NCBI GenBank assembly: GCA_028274465.1
Contig: CM051457.1
Coordinates: 11,931,908-11,995,907, forward strand
DNA: 64,000 nucleotides
Reading direction: 5' to 3'
DNA from: Plantago ovata
Taxonomy: Eukaryota > Streptophyta > Magnoliopsida > Lamiales > Plantaginaceae
The notes beneath the pieces were generated by a model, which worked only from the letters and a program-made list of their open reading frames with translations, was not told the DNA's origin and did not search any database. Both the position numbers and the translations under genes were made by a program. Positions 1 to 10,482 of this stretch are shown here, piece by piece. Numbering within the stretch: position 1 is the first letter of the stretch; every line of letters starts with the position of its first letter.

Positions 1-1150
1 GGTCTAAGATTTCATAATCGCAAATCTCCATCTGTGGAATTCGAACTAATAGAAAAATACACATATTATTAATCAACTGAGCAACCCATATTAGGACATC
101 TGCAGATTTTTATTGGATTTTGCACAAATAATACAACTGAGTCTGAAGCCCGCATGGACTAATACTTGCATTACTACTGGATAAGAAAAGACTGCATATA
201 CAATTAGACTCATATAATATGTTATGTCTTGTTGCAACAGGAAGAGCTGCAAGGTAGGATTGCAACAGCCACATCTTAATGATGTTCTACATCTTTTAAG
301 CCAAATGGAGGAGGTTAGGATGCAGTTTGTCCACTCGGAAGCTAACCAAGAATGATTTATCCAAGTTGGGTTAAAAGATGTAAATAAGATATTCTTGAGA
401 GGATTCAGTTACAGCACGACACAAGTGATTCTTTGTATATTTCTTTTGTCCAGGATCATGTGAGTAACTTACATACTTGGGATTTATGTTCGAACTGGCT
501 AGTAAATTTTGTAACGCATAACGGTACAAATCCCTTGACACAAGATCTGGCTAGATAGTTTTATATCTCCTGGTTAATACATATAATTTTTTATTTTTTT
601 TTAAAGCCACCCCCCCTTTGTGGGCTTCTTTTTTTATACAATCAAATTTCACTATATATTGAATGAGTATGTCACATTTGCAAATTGAAAACAACATGAA
701 GAGTGATATTTGTAAAATAAGATAAGCTCTCCTGCTACATTAGATTAGATTTGCACTCATCATTAGAATCCAGTCACCAAAAATCATCTTTACGGTTGAG
801 TTATAAAGATGCTACTCAAAAGCCAAGAACAGAGCGAGGAGAAGAAGGAAATAAGAAGGCAACGGAGTGAAAAAAAGATAAGAGCAGCTCTAAATCAGAG
901 AGAATCTGAGCTCAAAGTGAGGAAGGGGTAACAGACTCGTGGGAGAGGAAACCACAAAGCCCTGCTGCTTTTGCTAATGATGTTAAGACCATTTTTTCAA
1001 ATACTTTTCTAGCTAGGTGTTGAACAGATTTATAGCACAGAACTCAGAATGCAATATAGAATAGAGACGGATACAAGAAAACAAGAGTAAATCTCTAGTG
1101 CAGAAAGTAGAAGTTCTTGATCAAAAACGGATGAAAGAAAACATGACTAA
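1..1150. other. intergenic, no gene seen
   Basis: AT-rich sequence with no open reading frame that resembles a protein. The only structure noticed is a short imperfect hairpin around 605-633, where AAAGCCAC is followed by a C/T run and GTGGGCTTC. The right part, from about 1150 to 1350, probably holds the 3' untranslated region of the SAHH gene, which is transcribed leftwards. No clear polyadenylation signal was picked out. Confidence 0.5.
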
Positions 1151-1350
1151 CATTTGTCATGACTCAGAGCCTCTTGGACTTATTTCAGTTCAAATGGTCG
1201 TTCAAATCCCACAATCTTTGCCAAAAGGCACCTCAAAACAACTAACCCCAGACAGTATTAAGTGATAATAATTCAAAAGAAACAATAAAAATCAAGGTAT
1301 AGTAATAGAGTGACTGTTCCTTCTCTCAGGTCACTGCTGTTTCTCTTCCC

Positions 1351-3504
1351 TTAGTACCTATAGTGTACAGGCTTGTATGGTCCCTCAACTGGGACGCTGA
1401 TGTAATCAGCCTGGTCCTTGCTGAGCTTAGTGAGCTTGGCACCGAGCTTTCCAAGATGGAGAGCAGCAACCTTCTCATCAAGGTGCTTCGGCAAGACGTA
1501 CACCTTCTTCTCATACTTGCCAGTTTTCCTCTCGTTCCAGAGCTCGAGCTGGGCAATGACTTGGTTGGTGAACGAGCACGACATCACGAAACTGGGGTGT
1601 CCAGTGGCACAACCCAAGTTCATCAAACGACCCTCGGCCAAGATGATGACACCGGACTTGGTGTCAGGGAACACCCATCTGTCTGTTTGGGGCTTGATGG
1701 TGATCCTCTGAACACCAGGGAAAGTCTCCAGACCAAGCATGTCGATTTCATTGTCAAAGTGACCAATGTTGCAAACAATGGCGTTGTTCTTCATCTTCCT
1801 CATGTGGTCGAGCATGATGATGTCCTTGTTGCCGGTGGTTGTGACAAAGATGTCAGCCTCAGATACAACATCTTCCAAGGTCAAAACTTGGAAACCTTCC
1901 ATGAGTGCCTGGAGAGCACAGATGGGATCAATCTCAGTGACAATCACACGGGCTCCAGCTTGCTTCAAGGACATAGCACAACCCTTTCCGACATCTCCGT
2001 AACCGCACACAACTCCGACCTTTCCGGCAATCATAACATCAGTGGCCCTCATGAGACCATCAGGGAGTGAGTGACGGCATCCATACAAGTTGTCAAACTG
2101 GTAGAAGCAAGAAAACACAAGCATATCAGTACAAAACACAGAGAAGAAAACAAGATCCAACTCTGAACTTAATTCATCCAGGTTTAATTGACTCAATACA
2201 CATGAGCTCCAAAATATTTCATGCACACACTGACACAACAAACACAGCTCGACAAATGATTCTATAAATGAATTCACCCTCATTTCACAAGTGATCCATA
2301 CATGTCCGTAACTACTAGACTACTGATGTAGCTAATGTCCTCAGAAATCATAAGAACTTACAAACAAATTATGAATGATTACAGAAAACGCTACAGAAAA
2401 GATACACACACAGATATCAAATTATGAATGATTACACATTAAATACAGTTATGATTAGAAATCATGAAACAGAGTGCATCAGATAAATGCAGCTAACAAC
2501 ACACATTAAGTACAGTTATGATTAGAAATCATGAAACAGAGTGCATCAGATAAATGCAGCTAACAACACACATTAAATACAGTTATCATTATAAATCATG
2601 AAATGTATATCAGATTATAGGAATGTTTCATTGCAAAAATAGAAAACAGATCTCACAAATAATCAGAAACAGAGCATATACAACACTAAACATGAGCAGC
2701 AAATGTATAATTAAGCTCAGATCCAATCAATAGTATGCTCAAAAACAAATATGAAATATGAAAACAGTGAGATCTAATTAATTAATTAATTACCTTGCTC
2801 TTGGTGACAGAGTCATTGACATTGATAGCAGGGAAAAGGAGAGTTCCATTAGCCTGCATCTGGTACAACCTCTTAACACCAGTGGTGGTCTCCTCAGAAA
2901 CACCAACCAATCTCTCCTTCATCTTAGTGTACCTCTTAGGATCGGTCTTCAAACCATCCTTGATCAAACTCAACACGATCTGGAACTCAGCATTGTCAGT
3001 GGAGGTTGGATCAGGCAATTTCCCTGACTTCTCAAACTCCTCCTCAGCCTTCACTCCCTCATGGATCAACAGCGTGGTGTCACCACCGTCATCAACGATC
3101 AGATCGGGACCACCACCTGGACCCCAGTCCAACGCCCTCTCGGTACACCACCAGTACTCCTGAAGAGTCTCCCCCTTCCAGGCGAACACGGCGGCGGAAT
3201 CACGAGCAATGGCGGCGGCAGCGTGGTCCTGGGTGGAGAAAATGTTGCATGAGCACCAACGAACCTCAGCGCCCAAGGCGGTTAGGGTTTCGATGAGAAC
3301 GGCGGTCTGGATGGTCATGTGGAGACTTCCGGTGATTCTGGCGCCCTTGAATGGCTGGGATGGGCCGAATTCGGTACGGGAGGACATGAGACCGGGCATT
3401 TCAACCTCGGCGAGCTCGATTTCGAGACGGCCAAAGTCGGCCTGGGACATGTCCTTGACCTTGTATTCACGGCCGGAAGTGGTTTTCTCCACGGAGAGAG
3501 ACAT
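1351..3504 (-). CDS. SAHH: adenosylhomocysteinase (S-adenosyl-L-homocysteine hydrolase)
   Basis: Two exons on the minus strand, 3504-2794 (237 codons) and 2097-1351 (248 codons plus TAA). The intron is 2793-2098, with GT at 2793 and AG at 2099-2098, phase 0. The joined protein is 485 residues, the usual length of the plant enzyme. It reversibly hydrolyses S-adenosylhomocysteine to adenosine and homocysteine, removing the product inhibitor of methyltransferases, and is cytosolic/nuclear. Visible marks: N-terminus [20 protein letters not shown]; the plant-specific insertion between roughly residues 150 and 190; the NAD-binding loop GYGDVGKG starting at residue 269; a conserved C-terminus ending KPVHYRY. 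The exon junction falls in [14 protein letters not shown], which is intact in homologues. The start is the first ATG after a short leader, with a TATA-like box 112 bases upstream. No defect seen. Confidence 0.98.
2098..2793 (-). other. SAHH intron
   Basis: A 696-bp AT-rich intron. The donor lies in GGTAATTAATTAATT and the acceptor in TTCTACCAG (minus strand). It contains a 67-bp tandem duplication, listed separately. An open frame runs through its acceptor-proximal end, so a prediction starting at 2283 would add about 60 intron-encoded residues that do not belong to the protein. Confidence 0.9.
2435..2603. repeat. 67-bp tandem repeat in SAHH intron
   Basis: About 2.5 copies of a 67-bp unit starting CACATTAAATACAGTTATGA. 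Copies begin at 2435, 2502 and 2569. The first two are almost identical (one A/G difference noticed); the third is partial and more diverged. This looks like recent local duplication within the intron and should vary in length between accessions. Confidence 0.9.
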
Positions 3505-3615
3505 GGCTGGGTTTTAGAGTAGAGAGAAATGGATCTGAGATTTAGTTTGTTTAATTTACTGTGAACAAGGAAAGATGAGGAGAATTGTGTGAGTTGGGAA
3601 GTGGAACTGGAAGGG

Positions 3616-3623
3616 TTTAAATA
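3616..3623 (-). promoter_or_regulatory. SAHH TATA box
   Basis: TATTTAAA on the minus strand, 112 bases upstream of the SAHH start codon. This would put transcription start near 3590 and give a leader of about 85 nt. Inferred from sequence and spacing only. Confidence 0.6.
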
Positions 3624-3649
3624 GCTTTGATCCCGTCAAAACCAACGGT

Positions 3650-4121
3650 TCAGATCTTATCTGAGTGAGAGTTTGGTGGATCTGGACTTGAAGAGTGTTT
3701 TGCGATGGGTAAAAAATCTTCACAGATCTAAATCTATGTTTCCGTTAGATGCTTTATTTAACACTTTACTCCTTTTATTTTCTTAATTTTATGTGTTGAA
3801 CTGCTATGTTGATACACATCTTACGGTATATGATTAACCATATTACTACATAATTATATTGAGTTTTACGATAATAAATTTCACCGAGGAACAACATCAG
3901 ATTATTTTTTAAGGGTATAAGACCTCATAACGATCGAACTTTGCAAATTTAAATTGTAATTTTATCTGTATTTTGTGTATTTTATATAATTTCAGGATAT
4001 AAAGACCTCATCATGGTAAATTGTAAATTGGGATTATGGTTTATAGAGAAGAAGTGGATGCAAATGTGCCATGATGTCAACATCCGCCCTCATTTCATTT
4101 GTGATCTTCTACTGAGTCATA
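3650..4121. other. intergenic, no gene seen
   Basis: AT-rich sequence upstream of SAHH with no recognisable coding sequence. It includes the distal SAHH promoter; no specific regulatory element could be assigned with confidence. Confidence 0.5.
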
Positions 4122-4700
4122 CTTATTCCGTTTCATTAAAAACTTCCTAAGGGGACTATTTATTGCGATCTTTGATCACGTATAACTTTTAAATTAAACT
4201 ATATCAATATAAATATAAATTAAAGTTAATTATGAAAATATACTCCATTTAATTTCATAATATGATTTTATTATATTTGATATAACCAAATGTATACTTC
4301 CTCTGTTTCATTACAAAGTTCCTAAGAGAACTATTTATTCGCGAACTTTGACCACGTATAACTACTAAATTATATTAGAGAAAAATATAATAAAATTATA
4401 TTATGCAATTAAATAGAGTATATTTTCATAATCAACTTTTAATTTATATTGATATAGTTTAATTTAAAAGTTATACGCGGTCAAAGGTCGCGATGAATAT
4501 TCCCCTTAGGAACTTTGTAATGAAACGGAAGAAGTATATCTCAACATGGTAGTACAATTACGAACAGTATTATACTAAGACATCAATATTTTTCATGTCA
4601 TGTCAATATTTTTCTCTAATGTAATTTAGGAGTTATACATGGTCAAAGGTCACGGTGAATAGTCCCCTTAGAAAGTTTTTGATGAAACGCAGAAAGTATT
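4122..4700. mobile_element. Stowaway-like MITE (outer, interrupted)
   Basis: The left end carries TTCCGTTTCATTAAAAACTT followed by CTAAGGGGACTATTTATTG. The right end carries the inverted form, near TAGTCCCCTTAGAAAGTTTT and GATGAAACGCAGAAAGTA. Such TIRs are typical of Stowaway (Tc1/mariner-derived) MITEs. A second, related MITE (4296-4536) lies inside it, so the outer copy is the older one. Confidence 0.75.
4296..4536. mobile_element. Stowaway-like MITE (inner, nested)
   Basis: The left terminus ACTTCCTCTGTTTCATTAC and the right terminus GTAATGAAACGGAAGAAGT are inverted repeats, with TA dinucleotides outside both ends, as expected for Stowaway target duplications. Both halves carry the same subterminal block (TTTGACCACGTATAACT and its inverse) as the surrounding outer MITE. 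It is therefore a same-family element inserted into an older copy. Confidence 0.8.
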
Positions 4701-6283
4701 ATTCTAATTATTTATTTTGTCTTGTACATCTCTTCTACCAATTCATTACAACTTTGTTAATAATAATAAAGGTTAATTTCACTGAAAAAATACACATATA
4801 TATACACTACACTGCAACTATTATCATAAAGATAGCTACACTTTTATATTATTACATAACTAACCAATAAAAAATCGACGGAGAATAGAATAAATAAATA
4901 AGCGATTACAATGTTAATTAACATCTTGTAAATAACTAACCAAAGTCGGCCCGGGACATGTACTTTACCAAATATTACTACTCGATGATAGAGAAAAGAG
5001 AAAAGAAGATGGTAACTTGTAACTTTGGTACTACGATCAAGGTTATGAGCATGCAGTTAAGCTATATTTATTCATACGTTGGAGGTTACTTTCAAGTTAG
5101 GTGAATGAGATATTTGTTTCCTATGATGACAATGGAGCCCTTACCAACTTTTGACATTACACATTGTACATGAGTTATGACATCTTCAAGCTTCAATATT
5201 GTAGAATTCAGATCCAAGTTGGTAACATGATTCCGCCTAACATTACCTACCAATTAAAATATTACTTATAAATTAAGACTACAGAGTAGTATAAGTACAA
5301 ACCAATAAAATCTTGAGCTTGGTTAATTAAATATTTAAATAAATAAAAAATGGACCTAATGGTGGAAGAATGTTTAATCATGACGACGGAGCACGATCAC
5401 CCCATAAAGGCTAACCCAGAGTAGAAAGAAAAGCATCACAGTGGTATGTGGTTGGTACTACACACGGCTCCAACTTGGTAGAATGGAACCGTGTGTAATT
5501 CAATTGAGATTTTAGTGCGGGAGCAAGAGAACGAACTGATGGAAATGGGTACTGAATACTGATAAACTAAAAAGTAAAAATCCAGCTGCGGAGATGGGTT
5601 CTCAATTCTCATCTCGATAATAATTCTGATGCCATGGGAAAGTGGGAGAAATCAGAAATGCGATCTGAATATATCATTTCATAACTAATGGCTCCATATA
5701 TAAAGTGAACGATGTTTTACGTAGCTATCTCATTAACCTTTATTTATTTAACGGTCAAATCTAAATATCATACTCCTACTCCTCCCACACTACTCTTATA
5801 CCAACCCAATCTTATAACTCAAATTATACCTAAACCTTATGTGACTGTCGGGGTTTGCACCTCCGACCTCTCATGTGCTACTTCTACACCCTTACTATTC
5901 GGTCACCCTTATAATATTTTCTTGAGTTGTGCTCAATCCCTATTCAAAGCTCGCTAGGTTTGGTCCTAGATCCAATTTGCAATCACTTTTCCATTTAATT
6001 CGATCAAAACATGTTTACTTATGATGAATTTATGTTCTTTTTTTAAACAGTCAAACTTTTAATATTTATTAAAGAAAAAAGATCATGAAACAATCTTCAA
6101 CAGATTTTCAAGAGAGAGTCAAACAACGAAGACCAAAGTGCAACAATTACAAACTTTAGAGACCTAAGAAAACAATGCTCCACGTTGCAACATGAAAGGA
6201 AGCATCCTAGACCAAGTATACCAAGTCCACCAGTCATGTCGATCAATCCAGGAAAGCTTCAATGGCACCAAGGGCCAAGAGAG
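4701..6283. other. intergenic, no gene seen
   Basis: No gene recognised. It holds a 31-bp SAHH-like scrap (4940-4970), a 41-bp imperfect hairpin at 5458-5498 (CACACGGCTCCA and its inverse), and a stretch at 5626-5700 whose start (TCTGATGCCA) resembles an inverted initiator-Met tRNA primer-binding site next to a possible decayed LTR. That last reading is weak. Confidence 0.45.
4940..4970 (-). pseudogene. 31-bp relic matching SAHH exon 1
   Basis: The stretch reads CCAAAGTCGGCC, then CGGGACATGTACTTTACC. It aligns with 3430-3461 of SAHH exon 1 (encoding [10 protein letters not shown]) with about 27 of 30 positions identical. The match starts and stops abruptly and lies about 1.5 kb upstream of the gene. 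It is too short to be a pseudogene in the usual sense; a filler fragment from break repair is a reasonable guess. Confidence 0.55.
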
Positions 6284-6286
6284 TAA

Positions 6287-6622
6287 GTGGGTGTTTGCAA
6301 CAGTTTAACTTATTCAGAAGCAGTTTTTTTAGTGTTTGCAACAACTTAAAACTGGCAAATTCTCATAAGTTAAGCTGGATAAGTTGAAATTGGAGAAGTT
6401 GGGTTGTACCTCCTTAAGCAGTTTCTCCTTATATTAAACTGGATTTTAGTTGTTGTTTTTTTTTTTCCAAAAAGTTAGGTTTGCAAACACTACTCCTACA
6501 ACTTATCTAACTTCTAAGTAGTTTTTTGCAAATACCCATCAAATTTTCTAATAAGTCAACTTTACCCACTTCTCCTTAAATTAAACCAATTATTTTAAAT
6601 TGAACTTATTGCAAACACCCCC
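6287..6622. mobile_element. Tourist-like (PIF/Harbinger) MITE
   Basis: A 336-bp element with terminal inverted repeats GTGGGTGTTTGCAA and GGGGGTGTTTGCAA (13 of 14 match). It is flanked on both sides by the trinucleotide TAA (6284-6286 and 6623-6625), the target duplication typical of PIF/Harbinger elements. No coding capacity. Subterminal sequence (AACTTATT and related) is also partly inverted. Confidence 0.8.
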
Positions 6623-6874
6623 TAAGAAAGCAGGCAGACACCGAGGGGAAGGGCCAGTGTAGCATTGAGATGCATAAACTCACATCAAAAAATCCACACT
6701 CTCATCAATCAATAGTCACACTCCTACGTCTTATGTCTTCATAAATAAGTGATGTACAATTTAAAATATACTCATAGGTACAAGGATATGCAAGTGACAA
6801 GTAATTTTAGGTGTTGTCTCGGCATAGACGTAAACTGACTATTTTAATCATATCCCTCCACCCTATGCTTTTAA

Positions 6875-7135
6875 GCGGACAAGTAGTAAGCAGTTTAAAA
6901 TATGAACTTTGATAGGAGGGCGAGTATACTATGAACGAGAATGCTAGTAATGGATCCTCCACCAAAGTTTTCACCACCCATAGACACGGTCCACCCAGTG
7001 CTTATTATAAGCGGACAAGTGGTAATTAGCAATTTAAAGCATGAACTTTGATAAGAGGGCGAGTAAACTATGAACGAGAACACAAGTAATGGATCCTCCA
7101 CCAAAATTTTCACCACCTCAGAGACAGGTTCCAAA
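6875..7135. repeat. 136-bp tandem duplication
   Basis: Two copies of a unit starting GCGGACAAGTAGTAA, at 6875 and 7011, about 85-90% identical over most of their length. Both contain ATGGATCCTCCACCAAA. No reading frame runs through both copies, so this is a non-coding duplication of unknown origin. Confidence 0.85.
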
Positions 7136-8469
7136 AGATAACCTTAAGAAAAAAGGATAAACAACTCTACGGTTTGACCTCTCAAAAAGTCCAAAATATT
7201 TAAAATCGAATCGCAATGTTACAATTCTTTGGCGTAGAAAATTTAAGGTCCAACCATAATCGGGCCCCTTTAACAAAGTTGATTTAGCCCCAACAACCAT
7301 CATCACGGTCTCACCACGCCTGGGCCACCGAGGAACCTAATAAGAAAGAACAAAAGCCACGAATGGCCTAAAGCCTACAAGTCGATGTGCAAGCAACACC
7401 GGCCCATGGCACAAGGAGCATCAAGACCAAAATTTAGGACAAAGCCACAAAACTTCCCACGAGACTCCGAGACTAAAAATAGACTGCCACATTAGTTGAT
7501 ACATGTTCAAACACAAAACAGGTTCCAATCGAACCGTTCCACAATGAATAAATATTTCATTCTAGATAAATCGGGTTATACACATTCTACACCATTCACC
7601 GCCCGCTTCCTTAAATTCAAATAATATCCAAAGGTTCAATTTAACATTTTTTATTATTATTATTTTTTTTTGAAACGGCAACACTATCGGGTATTGACCA
7701 TCTCTTTTTTACTATCGGGTATTGACCATCCCTTTTTAATTAATTACGAAGTTTTTACAATTTGACTAACTCGTTGCATAACTCATCGCTTTCACAAAAA
7801 TTAATATGTAACAACGTGCAGCATCATGTAACACAAAGCTGGTATGTATGATAACGTGCGATCATAAATTCATAATCAAATCATGTGTCACAGACTCACA
7901 GTGTTATGTATACAATACATACACTTACATATTCTGTAATAATGAAATAGTCGGTGCAAATTTTACGTCAATTTGAACTTTGTTGTTGGCTCTTTGGAGT
8001 ACCATTTCAGTCTAGGATCTATGTCCTGGTACATACATATAATTATATACAGAAGCCGAGTCCCGAGATAGTGTGGTGAGAGGGAAGACTGCCACTCCCG
8101 GCCATTTGTATATTTTCTTTCGTCAATATATTTAGTTATTAGTCAATCAATTTATGTAACATATGGAGTACACCAATACACCATCCATCACCCTCCTCAC
8201 TTTTAAATTATGACTCTGCCCTCTCCTTTCATTCACTTAGTTTTGACAATGGAATTGGGTTGCACATTTTATGTACTTGGTGGCGCTTGTGTTTTGAGGT
8301 GGTTTTTCGTGTGTTGGTTATGGGTCCTTACTAAGTGTCCACGCTTTTTTCTATGTTTGGGCATTGTTGAGAGCGGATAACATGTCCTCGTTTGATATGC
8401 CCGTTCTTGACTTGGTCGAATATAGTGGTGTGGGTAGCACTTGATGAGGGTACGTAACTTATGATATCA
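7136..8469. other. intergenic, no gene seen
   Basis: No coding sequence recognised. A 28-bp direct duplication starting ACTATCGGGTATTGACCATC is present at about 7683-7738, next to T-rich runs. The 8250-8440 part has a GT-rich composition on the plus strand, as seen in decayed LINE 3' regions of plants, but no domain could be read. Confidence 0.45.
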
Positions 8470-8677
8470 CCTGTGTGTTATGATAATTTACTGTTTAAAG
8501 AAATTGAAAAAAGTGATATAGTCAAATAATTAACTTTTGTGGCAAAATTAAATATAAATACCACAGGCTCTACCTCGCAGATATTACATTTCTCAAGAAT
8601 ATATCAGTCTAAAGCATTTTTGTCCATGGACATTGATATGTCATTCTTAGGCCCAAGGCAGACCATGGATATACAAG
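8470..8677 (+). pseudogene. truncated duplicate of the ABCG promoter and first codons
   Basis: These 208 bases are closely similar to 12117-12325, the promoter, leader and first ~17 codons of the ABCG gene 3.65 kb downstream. The TATA box (TATAAATA at 8553-8560), the leader and the ATG at 8626 are all kept. From there the frame reads MDIDMSFLGPRQTMDIQ, against [17 protein letters not shown] in the gene. After codon 17 similarity stops and the frame ends soon (36 codons in all). It is either the remnant of a tandem gene copy or a copied promoter segment; it is not an ABC transporter. It could still be transcribed, because the promoter-like part is intact. Confidence 0.85.
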
Positions 8678-10300
8678 CCGACCACATCTTTAAATTTAAA
8701 TTGTTTGCCACTTGTATGAAAGGGTATAGGGTGTAAGAGGTTAGCTAGGGGTAGGTTATCTTGAACTATTGGAATTGATGGTTATTGAGTAATTTCTTTT
8801 ATGTGAGTGTTTCGTGGCCCTTTGGAAAAAATCATCTTTCTGTTCTTGCTAAGTCACCTAGATTTTCTCTATGCTAATGCGGTCCAGAGGTCGCTTTTCA
8901 TCTTGTTACTCTGGTTTCGGTGGTAATTACCTGTGTTTAGGTTGGTCAAGGTTTTGGTATCACATCCAGGCGTGGTAAAGGTGTTGGTAATGTTTGTATT
9001 TGTAATCCTTCCCGAGCATCACTTATGCTCTTTTTAATTAATAAAAAAAAAAATTGGCTGTTTCCAGAAAAAAAAAAGTCAGGCTTGCTATGAAAGATAT
9101 GACTCTACTTTGAACTTAACTAAGATTTGATAGTACATCTTATAAACTTCCCGAATCTTGGGTCTTTCTAGTGAGATGAATATACTAGACGAGGGTGTAA
9201 GTAGCGCCGCGGGCATGAAATTCCTTTACTTTTTGAATTAACGGTGTTAGTTCATTGTATTCCCTATCCTGATGGAAAATGTTATTGGATATGGTTTGTG
9301 GAAGAAAGAATATTATCATTGGTTTTGGGAAAGTGACGAGGCCGGTTTGCCGGTTTGCCTTCACTACTAGTATGGCTGTTTTGATTTTTGGGTTTGGAAA
9401 TTTTGATTTTGGTTATATGTATATTATCCGGTGTGTGTTCCGCGGGTTGTTAAATTTTGATGTAATTATCATTTTTAAACTTTATTGTTAATAAAATTTT
9501 TGACGTTGAAAAAAATATATGTATATATATTATGCACACAAAATATGACTCTAATACATATGGTATTTTATATTATTTATGTATTTCTTTTATGTTTGCT
9601 TATTTACGTTTTAATTTTAGTCTACCATAATTTTATTGTGAGTACTGATATTAACCAAATACCACACCTATTATATAAAAATTTCTGAAATACTAAAAAA
9701 AATTAAAAAATATGATTGAGTAATAATTAATTAAACAAATACTACAGTACACTTTAGTAGTAGAACTTATTAGACAGAAAGAAAGTTTCTTTTCGCTGTA
9801 ATCCAAAGATCGAAGTTTAAACTGAGCAGCTGCAAAAAGTTAAACTGTCAACTGGAAATAAAAGTATTGCTACTTAATTAATTAAGAGGTTAAACACAAA
9901 GGTATTAACTTAATTTAGCTTTATAATTATAACTGAGGTTTGGAGTTTGGACTTTAATTTGTCGGTGTCGGAGGAGGGAAACCACTTGACGTAAGATGAG
10001 ATCTAGATCTGTGTCAGTTAATTCCTTACATGGGCCACCCGTGGGTGATATTATACTATAATTAGCAAGATTACACATTTTTTCTTTTAATTTCATTTGT
10101 TTTCACTGTGGTTCCGTAAACAATACGTAGTTTATTAATGTAGTGTGATTTCCTGAAAAAGTTGTCCGTCAATAGGGTCTCTTCCCCGCACCGACTAAGG
10201 ACTCTACCAGAAAAGAAGAAGGAAAAAGCATGATGGCACCACTCGAATAACTGTTTAACGCCATTTATCTTCTTTTTCATAAATAACTTAGGCATCATTT
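8678..10300. other. intergenic, decayed LINE-like sequence, no gene
   Basis: No intact gene. 8740-9045 ends in CTCTTTTTAATTAATAAAAA and an A-run, the form of a plant LINE 3' end, but no reverse transcriptase or RNase H could be read upstream. 9160-9480 has similar GT-rich character. The rest is AT-rich. Confidence 0.4.
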
Positions 10301-10313
10301 ATAATATATAGTA

Positions 10314-10469
10314 AATTATAAAGTGGTATAAAATATTTGTATAATTGTAGGGTTCGATTCCCAGCGGAGACGTAAAGTGGTTTAGGTGTGGAAGATATAA
10401 GGTGGTATATGATATTTGTATAATTGTAGTGTAGTAGTTGTAATATTTGCCGTTTCAAATTTTTTTTTG
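10314..10469 (+). mobile_element. tRNA-derived SINE with repeated internal unit
   Basis: A 156-bp insertion bounded by the 13-bp direct repeat ATAATATATAGTA (10301-10313 and 10470-10482), the hallmark of target-primed retroposition. It has a pol III B-box, GGTTCGATTCCC, at 10351, and ends GCCGTTTCAAA plus a T-rich tail. The block GTGGTATAAAATATTTGTAT, continuing AATTGTAG, occurs again about 80 bp later with few changes (GTGGTATATGATATTTGTAT). The element therefore looks like a partial head-to-tail dimer. No A-box as clear as the B-box was found. Confidence 0.75.
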
Positions 10470-10482
10470 ATAATATATAGTA

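Noticed and set aside
1363..2070. 235-codon plus-strand open frame
   Set aside because: Exact antisense of SAHH exon 2, with no family similarity of its own.
2098..2283. N-terminal extension of the SAHH second exon frame
   Set aside because: Intron sequence. The conserved junction SK/FDNLYG and a good acceptor exclude it.
5458..5498. Hairpin as tRNA or terminator
   Set aside because: No tRNA features or gene context; imperfect short inverted repeat only.
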